From contig NZ_JAFHAP010000006.1 of NCBI RefSeq assembly GCF_016938855.1, forward strand, positions 160,143 to 224,142: 64,000 nucleotides of DNA. Reading direction: 5' to 3'. Shown one piece after another: positions 17,468-25,038 of this stretch. The notes under the pieces are model-generated. The model had not been told where the DNA came from. It searched no databases and was given only the letters and a program-made list of their open reading frames with translations. Made by a program: the position numbers and the translations under genes. Each line of letters starts with the position of its first letter. Within the stretch, counting starts at the first letter, position 1. The DNA is from Polycladomyces zharkentensis (GTDB lineage: Bacteria > Bacillota > Bacilli > Thermoactinomycetales > JIR-001).

Positions 17468-18784
17468 GTGGAGGAGTTCGTGCCTTACGATGCCCGTTTG
17501 GAGCAGGAAATTATCGGGTGCATGATCTACGAGCCCACTTGTGTAGCGGATGTAATCGAAATGGTCAAACCACAGCACTTTTATATCCAGAAACACCGGG
17601 TACTTTGTCAGGAGATCTATCGATTATGGCAGCAGGATGAGAGCTTGGTCAATCTCACAGAGTTGGCTCCTTTCCTGCAGAAAGAGGGCATCAAAGTCAG
17701 CGATGTGGTAGCCATGGTTGATCTGGTGACCTCAACCAGGACTGTACGTCATCATGCTGAGCGCTTGAAGCTGATTGCCTCACTTCGGGCAGCCACGGAA
17801 TTGGGCCGGGAGATGGCATCCAACGTACACCTTCGGGATCGGACAGAGATCCGGGAGACGCTCAACCGGTTTGAGCAGCGCCTTTCGCAAATCACGGAAT
17901 CATCGACGAATATGCAGACGATGACCTGTATCAACGATGCCCTATTGCGGTTTAACGATTGGTTTGAACGCGTATGCGATCGAGGTGCAGGTGTAACGGG
18001 TATACCGACCGGATTTGATGACCTGGATGCTATCACGGCCGGATACCAGAAGCAGGACCTGATCATTTTGGCTGCTCGGCCATCCATGGGGAAAACAGCC
18101 TTTGCTCTTGCCTCCGCTATTCATATGGGCCAGAAAGTACCAGAACCCATCCTGTTCTTCGAGCTGGAGATGAAAGAAGAGGATTTGATCAAGCGAATGA
18201 TCGCAAACAAGGGTATGGTCGACATTCACCGGATCACGATGGGGGACGTGGATGAGGAATTGCTGGAGAAGGTCACCTTTGCCCAATCGGAGCTGTCCAA
18301 GTTGAATCTGGTGCTGGATACACAACCTAGCATCACGATCCAGGAGATGAAGGCCAAGGCACGGCGGTTGAAACGGGAACAGGGTCTTTCCTGTGTCATC
18401 GTGGACTATATTGGCCTAATCCCTGGGGAACGCGGAATGTCTCGATATGAGACGGTGTCCGAGAACACGCGGCAACTGAAAAACATGGCCCGGGAGTTGA
18501 ATGTTCCAGTAATTGCTCTTGCGCAATTGTCGCGTGGGGTGGAACAACGGCAGGACAAGCGACCGATGCTCTCTGATCTCAGGGAGTCTGGAGAGATCGA
18601 ACAGACGGCGGATTTGGTGATGTTCCTGTACCGGGACGATTACTATCATGCGGAATCTGAGAAGAAAAACGTTGCGGAAGTCATTGTGGCCAAGCATCGC
18701 AACGGGCCGACGGGCAAGGTGGAAATGTTGTTCCTGAAGGAATACGGGCAGTTTTTACCGCTCACATGGAGGGATGAACGGTGA
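17468..18784 (+). CDS. dnaB: replicative DNA helicase, DnaB family
   Basis: 438 aa hexameric 5'-3' helicase for phage replication. N-terminal DnaB domain (about 1-110, DARLEQEIIGCMIYEP), linker, RecA-like motor with Walker A PSMGKTAF (about 203-210), Walker B region SCVIVDYIGLI, and the later LAQLSRGVEQRQDKRPMLSDLRESG motif. GTG at 17468 behind GGGAGGGG; an earlier GTG at 17453 lies upstream of that RBS. It is not a phage-type loader; the DnaD-like protein upstream may load it. Confidence 0.9.
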   Translation: MEEFVPYDARLEQEIIGCMIYEPTCVADVIEMVKPQHFYIQKHRVLCQEIYRLWQQDESLVNLTELAPFLQKEGIKVSDVVAMVDLVTSTRTVRHHAERLKLIASLRAATELGREMASNVHLRDRTEIRETLNRFEQRLSQITESSTNMQTMTCINDALLRFNDWFERVCDRGAGVTGIPTGFDDLDAITAGYQKQDLIILAARPSMGKTAFALASAIHMGQKVPEPILFFELEMKEEDLIKRMIANKGMVDIHRITMGDVDEELLEKVTFAQSELSKLNLVLDTQPSITIQEMKAKARRLKREQGLSCVIVDYIGLIPGERGMSRYETVSENTRQLKNMARELNVPVIALAQLSRGVEQRQDKRPMLSDLRESGEIEQTADLVMFLYRDDYYHAESEKKNVAEVIVAKHRNGPTGKVEMLFLKEYGQFLPLTWRDER

Positions 18785-18945
18785 GAAACCGCTGGCACGT
18801 CTATGAGTTTATGAAGGCCGTCACCTTGGAAACCGGCAAGCCACCGCGCTGGGAGGACGTATTCGCGGCTTTCCCAGATGTATCCCGTGAGGAGATCGGC
18901 GAGGGAGTAGCCGAGTTTGAGGCGGTGATGACATGGGGGATGTAG
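18781..18945 (+). CDS. small phage protein
   Basis: 54 aa, GTG start overlapping the helicase stop (GTGA), so coupled. Sequence VRNRWHVYEFMKAVTLETGKPPRWEDVF... with acidic end. No known family. The next gene starts inside its last codons. Confidence 0.55.
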   Translation: MRNRWHVYEFMKAVTLETGKPPRWEDVFAAFPDVSREEIGEGVAEFEAVMTWGM

Positions 18946-19232
18946 TCAAGGTTAAGAAGTGGGCATATGATCCGGAAGTCTTGATCGAACGGATGCATAT
19001 GACCAGGAGGCGCCGGAAAGTATACGTTGCCCTGGAGGATCTGGACCTCATTTTTGATGAGCGGGATTTACCAGAGATTATCCGGATGTGGGAGGACGGT
19101 TTAGCTCTGACTGACATTGCACGTTCATTCAAGAGGGATCCCGATGAGATTACATGCCTGATCATGAGTCTTGCGAGAGAGAATCGAATCCGCCCACGAA
19201 TTGTCGGGGCATATGGGAGGCGGAGAAGATGA
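18933..19232 (+). CDS. phage protein with HTH-like segment
   Basis: 99 aa. The segment DLPEIIRMWEDGLALTDIARSFKRDPDEITCLIMSLARENRI (about 47-88) looks like a resolvase- or sigma-type helix-turn-helix with a following helix, so it may bind DNA. Overlaps the preceding and following genes. Function not known. Confidence 0.6.
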   Translation: MGDVVKVKKWAYDPEVLIERMHMTRRRRKVYVALEDLDLIFDERDLPEIIRMWEDGLALTDIARSFKRDPDEITCLIMSLARENRIRPRIVGAYGRRRR

Positions 19233-19606
19233 TCTGTTTCAGTGTACCAGGTCGACCGGTGCCGGCGGTGAGGATGACCCAGCGTAGTAAGTGGGTGAGT
19301 AAACAAGCTGGTCGGTACCTGGCATACAAAAATCAGGTAGCCTGGGCAGCTAAGGCGGCACGGATTCAGCGGATTGACGGACCGGTTGAGGTGGAGGCAG
19401 CGGCATATCTGTACGGCCGGCGAGAACCGGACGCGGACAACCTGGCAAAGGCTTTTCTAGATGGATTAAACGGTATTGCTTGGACAGATGATCGGCAAGT
19501 GAGGAAGCTAACAATTGAAAAGGTGAAAGTGGCCACTAGAGAAGAGGAACGAGCGGAAATCATCATCAAGAAGGCGGCCCAGGTTAGTGGAGGGATGCAT
19601 GAATGA
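19229..19606 (+). CDS. rusA: RusA-family Holliday junction resolvase
   Basis: 125 aa. RusA dimers cut Holliday junctions in phage recombination. The family signature GRREPDADNLAKAFLDGLNGIAWTDDRQV (about 64-93) carries the conserved aspartates (DADN, DD). The ATG at 19229 overlaps the upstream stop (ATGA); the longer frame is not used. Works downstream of ERF annealing. The next gene overlaps by four bases. Confidence 0.88.
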   Translation: MICFSVPGRPVPAVRMTQRSKWVSKQAGRYLAYKNQVAWAAKAARIQRIDGPVEVEAAAYLYGRREPDADNLAKAFLDGLNGIAWTDDRQVRKLTIEKVKVATREEERAEIIIKKAAQVSGGMHE

Positions 19607-19824
19607 CGAGATGGGAATACAGGATCATTCAAAGAGAGCTGACTGAAGTGGAGTTGAACCGATTGGGAGAAGAGGGGTGGGAGCTTGTTGCAAAAGAGCG
19701 GTTCGTACAGAGAAAAATCCATCACAAATGGTATTTCAAACGACCAAAGGAAGAGTCGGAGGAGCGTGTCCGGGTAGAAGTCACCAATTACACACCCGAA
19801 AAAGAGGTGGCCGGAAGTGCTTAA
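19603..19824 (+). CDS. small protein, DUF4177-like
   Basis: 73 aa. WEYRIIQRELTEVELNRLGEEGWELVAK resembles the DUF4177 pattern (WEY...L..LNxLGxxGWELV). Start overlaps rusA by ATGA. Role unknown. Confidence 0.6.
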   Translation: MTRWEYRIIQRELTEVELNRLGEEGWELVAKERFVQRKIHHKWYFKRPKEESEERVRVEVTNYTPEKEVAGSA

Positions 19825-19939
19825 AGTCTTGTCCCTTTTGGTTTTCATTGGTGGAGCGTTGATGTGGATCAACAATGATGTTGAATTAGCAGCTACTCTG
19901 ATGGCTTTCGGGTATTTGTTCGCGATGCTTGCAGATTAA
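19817..19939 (+). CDS. small membrane peptide
   Basis: 40 aa, GTG start behind AGAGGTGGCC, overlapping the previous gene by eight bases. Almost wholly hydrophobic (VLKVLSLLVFIGGALMW, LAATLMAFGYLFAMLA) with two short membrane spans. Unrecognised. Confidence 0.5.
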   Translation: MLKVLSLLVFIGGALMWINNDVELAATLMAFGYLFAMLAD

Positions 19940-19951
19940 GGAGGCCACTGG

Positions 19952-20158
19952 ATGAAGGACAGATACCCATGTCAAAAACTTATGCAGTTGATGGGACGGC
20001 GGCGGTATCTGGAAGAGTTCCTGCTTGAACCGATTCGGATTAGACGGGGGTTGTCCCGACGTGAATTTTTGGACCAAGCAACCGAAGGGCTTTTTAAAGA
20101 GATGAGGCGGAAAGTGGCAGAAAGGCATAAGAAATATTTTGGGAAGGAAATTTTGTGA
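19952..20158 (+). CDS. small basic phage protein
   Basis: 68 aa, ATG behind AAGGAGGCCACTGG. Basic and helical (RRRYLEEFLLEPIRIRRGLSRREF). Last gene of the early operon before the gene-poor zone. No family known. Confidence 0.55.
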   Translation: MKDRYPCQKLMQLMGRRRYLEEFLLEPIRIRRGLSRREFLDQATEGLFKEMRRKVAERHKKYFGKEIL

Positions 20159-20317
20159 TCAAGCGAGGGGGCAGCGAAATGAGTAAGAGCGCGAACGAAG
20201 AAGGTAGGAGGCAGGTATGATGAAAAAAACCTACCGAGGATGGTAGGCGAGGGGTTGTCATGGGCCATACAACAGGATATGTGGTGAAAAGATGTTGTTG
20301 ATAAAAATAAAAAGTTT

Positions 20318-20339
20318 CCCCCGCCAATCGGGCAGGGGG
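20318..20339 (-). terminator. leftward terminator-like hairpin
   Basis: Stem CCCCCGCC/GGGCaGGGGG; on the minus strand it is followed by a T-rich run (complement of 20301-20313). It implies a minus-strand transcript for which I see no gene. Confidence 0.45.
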
Positions 20340-20423
20340 TCGCCTTTACATCGAGGCCTTAACAATGTACTTTTAGCCCCGTTAATGTGTTGCCCAATTC
20401 AATGAAAAAAAATTCATTACCAC

Positions 20424-20790
20424 AGAAAAAACCGATCGTCGAGATCGGCTCATAGAAGCTATAGGGAAGCACCGGGGGTTACTAGCCCTGAGAATAAAGT
20501 ATTCATCCTATGCTCTAATTAGTACAAAGCTGTATATAAAATGTGAATAATTTGTGGATAAGCTCACCTAAAGGTGAGCAAAAAGAGGTGTGACCGTATG
20601 TGACAATATATATGTTGGTTTGGATCATGGGATGACAAAAATGGGCTTAGCCTAAGGTAAGAATAACTGACGAGACCACACATTAGTGTAGCCTCGTCCT
20701 CAAGAAGGTGAAACTAGCGGCACTACCCAGGTAGGTGGGTAACCTAGGTGTGCATTATTATCATATATTAAACCCCTTTTGGAGATTCGT
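20424..20790. repeat. diverged repeat, copy 1 of a paired non-coding segment
   Basis: Shares order and sequence with 23778-23990: ACCGATCGTC near the start, GGAAGCACCGGG, a hairpin of the type CCACACATTAGTGT, CTCAA, AAGGTG, GGGTAACCT and TGTGCATTAT. The first part also matches the ORF at 23088 (KNRSS...YREAP), so it includes a decayed copy of that ORF. Confidence 0.55.
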
Positions 20791-20856
20791 GTCGCAAAGG
20801 CTGAAATCGATGTGCTAGGTGAAAGCATGAGCCAGAAAGGGCTTTATAGCAAAAAA

Positions 20857-20881
20857 ATGGACCCGCATCTCGTGGGTCCAT
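20857..20881 (-). terminator. leftward terminator-like hairpin
   Basis: ATGGACCC (20857-20864) pairs with GGGTCCAT (20874-20881), and on the minus strand seven T follow (complement of 20851-20857). No minus-strand gene feeds into it, so an antisense RNA is possible. Confidence 0.5.
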
Positions 20882-21037
20882 CAATCGGCAGAACGTGAAA
20901 CAAGTTATGGAGTGAACATCACGTATTATTTTACAAATAATGTAAATCTAGATCAAGGTACATGATTCAATTTCACCGTTACGTAAAAAATGGCTGGTCA
21001 TGTAGCCAGTAGCCAATCACAAAAAGGAGTGAGAGAA

Positions 21038-21487
21038 GTGGGAGCAGTACCAAAGAACGTGCCTGTTATTAAATATAAAAAGCCGTCTTACCGGCGTCAG
21101 GTAGAGCATTTGTTACGGGAGTACCCGGTCCTAAAAGCGGCTATTGAAAACGAACGACAATTGGAGCGGGAGGGCCTTGGGAATCTGTTCCCCACCTGCA
21201 CTCCGATGTATGAGGAGTCGGTGAGCCGTGGGCATAGCGAGTACCAATCCACCACGGAACGATATGCCATCATCCGGGCTACCAAGATGGTCAGACTCCA
21301 ACAGATTGAGCGGGCATTGTTGGTTTTGAATCTGGATGAGCGGTATTTAATCGAAAAGCGGTACATGGATCAATCTCCTGCAGACGATATGATTGTTTGT
21401 GATGAACTTGGGTGGAGTAAGCGAACCTATTACCGGATCAAAAGACGGGCATTGGATAAACTGGCTATAGCGTTGAATTTAATTTAA
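21038..21487 (+). CDS. ArpU/sigma-like late transcription regulator
   Basis: 149 aa. The C-terminal segment (VLNLDERYLIEKRYMDQSPADDMIVCDELGWSKRTYYRIKRRALDKLAIAL) has the sigma region 4-like HTH seen in ArpU-type phage regulators, which switch on late genes. The GTG at 21038 is chosen because AAGGAGTG lies eight bases upstream. It is isolated between two gene-poor zones and precedes the late block, as such regulators often do. Confidence 0.7.
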   Translation: MGAVPKNVPVIKYKKPSYRRQVEHLLREYPVLKAAIENERQLEREGLGNLFPTCTPMYEESVSRGHSEYQSTTERYAIIRATKMVRLQQIERALLVLNLDERYLIEKRYMDQSPADDMIVCDELGWSKRTYYRIKRRALDKLAIALNLI

Positions 21488-21735
21488 ACGGCCGGGCACT
21501 ACTTCCCGTACTTAGTTAGGAAAGAAAATCGCATATCCCGCGATTAGAAAAAAACCTAAGTTGGAAAAGGAAAATCACCAATTCAAAAAATCTACTTTTA
21601 CCCTAGTTAAGAAACCTAATCAGGTGTTGATTCACCGAATAGAATATAGCACAAGATACAGGAGTTCACTTTGTTGTTGTTTCTTTGAAGAGAATACTAG
21701 TAAATCTAGTTCAAAAACGACTAGGAGGTGATATC

Positions 21736-21945
21736 ATGGAATTTTGGAATACTGATTGGAAAAAAGATGATGATCGGAAAGATCATGATCGGAAAGATCA
21801 TGATAGGAAAGATCGGAGAAAAGATTTTTTCAAAAGACACGATGATGACAATGACAACAAAAACAAAAACACCAACATTATTGACATTGAAATTGATATT
21901 GATGTCAGAAAAAAACATGATCACAGAAAGAAAAAAGACGACTAA
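21736..21945 (+). CDS. low-complexity charged protein
   Basis: 69 aa behind a perfect AGGAGGTGAT RBS. The middle is a tandem repeat of DRKDH units, followed by an Asp/Asn/Lys stretch, then IIDIEIDIDV and a His/Lys tail. No family, but this composition is common among small spore-coat-associated proteins, and other small spore-type genes lie nearby. A terminator follows at 21982. Confidence 0.6.
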   Translation: MEFWNTDWKKDDDRKDHDRKDHDRKDRRKDFFKRHDDDNDNKNKNTNIIDIEIDIDVRKKHDHRKKKDD

Positions 21946-21981
21946 GACTAATTAAGGTTTCACCAATCTCCTGTATCTAAC

Positions 21982-22005
21982 GACCGCAATTAGCGGTCTT
22001 TTTTT
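21982..22005 (+). terminator. strong intrinsic terminator
   Basis: GACCGC (21982-21987) pairs with GCGGTC (21993-21998), then seven T. Confidence 0.85.
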
Positions 22006-22024
22006 AGTAATAAAGACCGTTTGG

Positions 22025-22257
22025 CAACTTTTTGGCAACCTTATGGCACCAATTGACCGTTTTTCGGTGTTAACATGGTATTGGGGTTAGTTGCAACACC
22101 ATCGCAATATGTAGGTGGTTGGAGCGGGGACAAATCAAATTATCAACGGAGGTGAAATCCTCCGTTACTGACGCTCATCACTTCCCCGCTTCATTCTAAA
22201 GTTCGGAGTTTCCCGGAAGAGGGTGCAACCGAGTGAACAACACCTATTACACCCTCA
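22025..22257 (+). ncRNA. structured RNA-like segment with partial pseudoknot (copy D)
   Basis: Contains nested stems: AGCGGGG near 22122 with CCCCGCT near 22190, enclosing ACGGAGG/CCTCCGT. Then a pseudoknot of the kind seen in copies A and C: CCCGG (22212-22216) with CCGAG (22229-22233, one mismatch), and loop GAGGGTG (22219-22225) with CACCCTC (22250-22256). The first 90 bases (CACCAATTGACCGTTT, TATGTAGGTG) recur at about 23705-23770. No promoter identified. Confidence 0.4.
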
Positions 22258-22272
22258 TTTGATTCTTTACAA

Positions 22273-22425
22273 TTACTCGTTTTGATTGTCCATGTTCTCA
22301 AAGTGGTCAGTAGGTTGGATGATTGTTCCACAGTTAGGGCATTGGATTAAGCTGTTAAGATACTGTTTTTTGTCGACTTGAAATACATTACCACATTGAC
22401 AGGCTATGGTTACGATTTCGTCCAA
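22273..22425 (-). CDS. small zinc-ribbon protein
   Basis: 50 aa. Two Cys pairs (CQCG and CPNCG) in TIACQCGNVFQVDKKQYLNSLIQCPNCGTII form a zinc ribbon. TTG start at 22425 behind AGGTGG; a longer frame exists but overlaps the upstream gene. Second gene of a two-gene leftward unit. Function unknown. Confidence 0.55.
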   Translation of the reverse strand: MDEIVTIACQCGNVFQVDKKQYLNSLIQCPNCGTIIQPTDHFENMDNQNE

Positions 22426-22450
22426 TGGCTTCACCCACCTTACGCCTACT

Positions 22451-22621
22451 TTAGTTTTTTGTCTCTTTAAAGTCAGAAGTAGAAGATAACTGTTTGATAA
22501 AATTGATAATCCCATTTTTTGTTTGTGGATCTAGGTACTTCTCATATAAATTGATATTAACCGGAGGATAATTATGTTGCTCTTCTTTGTTGTTTGAATA
22601 ACTTATTTGTTGAGCTTTCAT
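22451..22621 (-). CDS. small hydrophilic protein
   Basis: 56 aa (MKAQQISYSNNKEEQHNYPPVNINLY...), ATG behind a strong AGGAGGACACACATT RBS. It is followed 25 bases later by the zinc-ribbon gene. Unrecognised. Upstream (minus strand) TATACT just before the RBS may be a -10 box. It would run against the rightward phage transcription, so it is probably expressed in the lysogen or during sporulation. Confidence 0.55.
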   Translation of the reverse strand: MKAQQISYSNNKEEQHNYPPVNINLYEKYLDPQTKNGIINFIKQLSSTSDFKETKN

Positions 22622-22790
22622 AATGTGTGTCCTCCTATATAGTATAGTTAATATAAAAGTGTATAAGCGGTGTATCTAATTAGACGTGAAAATCCTTATC
22701 CCTTTTTTGGTTTTTGAACACTTTATAAATCCAGTGTAATCCAAACATATTAATAGATTGTCATTTCTATTAGTGATTAGAAAGATTACT

Positions 22791-22962
22791 TCCCGGATGA
22801 GGGTACAACCGGGTAAACAACACCCTCCCAGGGCAACATGCCCAAAATACTACGCCGATCCAATCTCAAATGACCCGGACTTAGGTTGATGATCTGGATT
22901 GTTGGCACAAAACCACGGAGCGACGGTGAGCCATGATTGCGGACCCATAGGGGTCTTTTTTT
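22791..22962 (+). ncRNA. structured RNA candidate, copy A, with terminator
   Basis: Begins with an H-type pseudoknot: CCCGG (22792-22796) pairs with CCGGG (22809-22813), and GAGGGT (22799-22804) pairs with ACCCTC (22822-22827). Then hairpin GGGCA-ACA-TGCCC (22831-22843), conserved AAAATACTA, a longer stem (CAATC/GATTG), conserved GAGCCATGATT, and a terminator GACCC-ATAG-GGGTC with seven T (22942-22962). Copy C at 24627-24840 preserves the pairings with compensatory changes. No known family recognised. Confidence 0.55.
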
Positions 22963-22967
22963 ATTAT

Positions 22968-23029
22968 GGGTTGCATGGAGGGGTAAAGATGCCCAACGAT
23001 CACAGGTTCGAATCCCGTGCAACCCACCA
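22968..23029 (+). ncRNA. truncated tRNA-like element
   Basis: GGGTTGC (22968-22974) pairs with GCAACCC (23019-23025), then A and CCA. A T-arm is clear: ACAGG-TTCGAAT-CCCGT (one A-C mismatch). Only 27 bases lie between acceptor and T-arm, so D and anticodon arms cannot both be present; total 62 nt. It follows the copy A terminator directly. A relative lies at 61697-61753. Probably a tRNA relic or mimic, not a decoding tRNA. Confidence 0.6.
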
Positions 23030-23087
23030 AAAAGAAATGGCCTAAAAAGTTAATCCCCGACTATGGGCAAGGGGTTTTGCCTTTGCA

Positions 23088-23303
23088 ATGAGGCACAAAC
23101 AAAAACGAAAAAACCGATCGTCTGATCGGTTAATTGAAGCTTATAGAGAAGCACCAAGAGCTGACAAGCCGGATTTAACTCCATTTAAAAAAGCTAAGGA
23201 ACCTCTTACATATATTCCATATCGGTTGGATTTTTTTCCAAAAACCCATTATCGATTGAATCGCCTTGGGCATGGGAATGAAATTCAACAATTGTGCCAT
23301 TAA
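23088..23303 (+). CDS. possible small protein, decaying
   Basis: 71 codons, MRHKQKRKNRSSDRLIEAYREAPRADKP... basic N-terminus. No RBS before the ATG. Related, broken copies occur at 20424 and 23778, so the family was once coding, but this copy may not be expressed. Confidence 0.35.
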   Translation: MRHKQKRKNRSSDRLIEAYREAPRADKPDLTPFKKAKEPLTYIPYRLDFFPKTHYRLNRLGHGNEIQQLCH

Positions 23304-23448
23304 ACCGCTGATATTAATTCCTCTCAAAGTAGGCAAAGAAGTGGTGGACATTTTTTTAAAAATCCCCCTTTCGTTTTCTGAGGATAAGTTATTCCGATGT
23401 TCTATTTGTGGAAGGGCAATAGTTTACAGTCATATGTGCATTTTTTGA
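23272..23448 (+). CDS. possible small Cys-motif protein
   Basis: 59 codons, ending RCSICGRAIVYSHMCIF, with a CxxC that could be half a zinc site. It overlaps the previous frame and has no RBS. Weak; could be a fragment. Confidence 0.25.
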   Translation: MGMKFNNCAIKPLILIPLKVGKEVVDIFLKIPLSFSEDKLFRCSICGRAIVYSHMCIF

Positions 23449-23564
23449 AAAGGTAAATATCCTAAACATAATTATGTACTTGACTATTTAAAAATAATGA
23501 CATTAGCGGTTTCCTAAAGAAAAGAAGATGAATAATGTGTTTTGGAGGAAAGGAGGGAGATGGG

Positions 23565-23678
23565 ATGAGCTTTGGTTTCGGTGGTGGTTTTAGTAGTATT
23601 GGGCTGCGTCGTCTTTTGATTTTCCTGCTGGTCATCGCTACGATCTTTGTCTTTGCTGGAGTTGGATTTGGTTACTAG
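23565..23678 (+). CDS. YjcZ/SscA-like small spore membrane protein
   Basis: 37 aa: a Gly/Phe-rich start (MSFGFGGGFSS) and then one hydrophobic span (LLIFLLVIATIFVFAGVGF) ending in GY. This layout fits the YjcZ family of tiny proteins seen only in spore formers; some affect spore assembly or germination. RBS AAAGGAGGGAGA is strong. Lies among non-coding repeats, so it is a stand-alone cargo gene. Confidence 0.65.
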   Translation: MSFGFGGGFSSIGLRRLLIFLLVIATIFVFAGVGFGY

Positions 23679-23704
23679 GGTGTGTCTTACAAATTAGGAG
23701 CACA

Positions 23705-23990
23705 TAATGGCCCTATTTGGCCAACTTTGTGACACCAATTGACCGTTTCATCGCAGTATGTAGGTGTTAGTATGAAAACCGATCATCCGATCGGTTTTTC
23801 AAATAGCCCTGAGGCGAAATAGGAAGCACCGGGATAGTTCATCCAAATAGGTTAGACACGTTACCATGACAATGCTGGATTAACCGTTAAGAGGGAGGCC
23901 ACACATCAGTGTGGCCTCTACCTCAATAAGGTGCTCAATCAAGGTATGGTGGGGATAACCTGGCTTGTGCATTATAATTGTTTTCTAATC
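23705..23990. repeat. diverged repeat, copy 2 of paired non-coding segments
   Basis: 23705-23770 matches 22030-22115 (CACCAATTGACCGTTT, TATGTAGGTG). 23778-23990 matches 20424-20790 in the same order, including a perfect hairpin GAGGCCACAC-ATCA-GTGTGGCCTC (about 23893-23917), AAGGTG, TAACCT and TGTGCATTAT. No gene inside. Confidence 0.55.
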
Positions 23991-24071
23991 GTTTTGCAAA
24001 GCTGTACAGAGTAAACATTTGATTCAGATTATAGGGATAATTGGGTAACAGTTTCACAACGTAGCTGTTGA

Positions 24072-24329
24072 TCAGGAACTACTATCCCTCCAATAAGAAC
24101 TGCTAGAGGAACTATCCCAATGTGCGCTGTCCCAGTAATGGCGATGATGATGCTTTAGCATGTGTTTCAAAATCTTGCTGGCTTTTTTACAATGTCGATG
24201 CGCTTTGCGCAATTTGTGGTAATCCATCATTGTGTGATCCGGATAATCAAACATCGGATACATAGGAGACATTGGGTCCGTAGGCATTGGATACATAGGA
24301 ATTGGCATTGGAGGTATTACGTGTTCCAT
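24072..24329 (-). CDS. Met/Pro/His-rich coat-like protein
   Basis: 85 aa. Repeats of MYPMP/DPMSPMYPM (about 6-30), a helical His/Lys block (HRHCKKASKILKHMLKHHHRHYW) and a Ser-rich tail. The composition is that of small spore coat or outer-layer proteins; no named family. The ATG at 24329 is chosen because AAAAGGAGTGG precedes it; the longer frame lacks an RBS. A coat role is inference from composition and from its neighbours. Confidence 0.55.
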   Translation of the reverse strand: MEHVIPPMPIPMYPMPTDPMSPMYPMFDYPDHTMMDYHKLRKAHRHCKKASKILKHMLKHHHRHYWDSAHWDSSSSSSYWRDSSS

Positions 24330-24626
24330 AAAATCCACTCCTTTTAAGCCGGTTAGCAATGATATCGTATGACCGTCTATCCGCATTGGAACTAGGTTAT
24401 TTGCCTAAATTTCGTGTCTTAACGAAATTTTGGAGTCACCATTATTAATCAGGGAATAATATGCTGACAAATTGGTCTGGAGGTTATTCACATGGGTTAT
24501 TTGTTCTACTGATGTTATTTCCCAAGACCTCCTTGGTTATTGGTGGTATATGTTTTAAGGAAATCCTGTAGGACCGGTCGTGGTTGTCGTAACCTCAAGG
24601 ACTCCAACGGCTTCCATATACCGATA

Positions 24627-24840
24627 AGGTGATTCTATGCAAATCACCGCCCGGATGAGAGGAAAACCGGGTAAACAACCCTCTCCCAGGGTCACAGGCT
24701 CAAAATACTATGCCAATTTCTCTGATAACGACCAAGTGCCATCGAGTTTCTCCTCGAATGACGGTGATTGAGGATGTACTCAAAACCACAAGACGTGAGC
24801 CATGATTTCATGATTTGCGGACCCATAGGAGTTTTTTTAT
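24627..24840 (+). ncRNA. structured RNA candidate, copy C
   Basis: Starts with hairpin GGTGATT/AATCACC (24627-24647), then the pseudoknot: CCCGG (24650-24654) with CCGGG (24667-24671), GAGAGG (24657-24662) with CCTCTC (24680-24685). Next GGGTC-ACA-GGCTC (24689-24701), then conserved AAAATACTA and GAGCCATGATT, and a weakened terminator before TTTTTTT (24832-24838). Compared with copy A both S2 and the small hairpin change on both sides, which supports the fold. Confidence 0.55.
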
Positions 24841-24904
24841 TGCCAGTGACCTAAAATTTGTCACCCTAAAGCAGTAAGGGATATGTGTTATTGGACGTTT
24901 TCTT

Positions 24905-24932
24905 TTGACAAATGAATGAAAAAAGCTATTAA
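24905..24932 (+). promoter_or_regulatory. SigA-type promoter for the GNAT gene
   Basis: A perfect TTGACA (24905-24910), 16 bases, TATTAA (24927-24932). Lies 107 bases before the GNAT start in AT-rich DNA. Confidence 0.6.
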
Positions 24933-25003
24933 ATACATTTACACGAACAAGAGTTCGGACTATAATAAAACCATCACCTATGTTCAGGTACAGGAAAATA
25001 AAT

Positions 25004-25038
25004 ACTTCCCACGAATATTAAAGTGGGAGGTGTTTTTT
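25004..25038 (+). promoter_or_regulatory. terminator-like hairpin overlapping the RBS of the GNAT gene
   Basis: A 9-bp stem ACTTCCCAC (25004-25012) / GTGGGAGGT (25023-25031) is followed by GTTTTTT and directly by the ATG at 25039. The right arm contains the GGGAGG RBS. The hairpin could both end transcription and hide the RBS, so expression probably needs something that opens it. Confidence 0.6.

Larger units (their letters stand above)
20159..21037. other. 880-bp gene-poor zone with hairpins
   Basis: No supported gene; the only frames are peptides of 8-13 codons. Contains several hairpins: CCCCCGCC with GGGC-A-GGGGG (20318-20339), GCTCACC/GGTGAGC (20566-20583) and ATGGACCC/GGGTCCAT (20857-20881). 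A stretch at 20424-20790 is a diverged relative of 23778-23990. Confidence 0.55.

Noticed and set aside
22968..23029. functional tRNA gene
   Set aside because: Acceptor and T-arm are convincing, but only 27 bases separate them, so D and anticodon arms cannot form.
22786..23030. tmRNA (pseudoknot followed by a tRNA-like end)
   Set aside because: A terminator with seven T separates the two parts, the acceptor lacks the G-U pair of tmRNA, and there is no tag reading frame.
20159..24900. CRISPR array
   Set aside because: The repeats are few, diverged and unevenly spaced; no cas gene is present.
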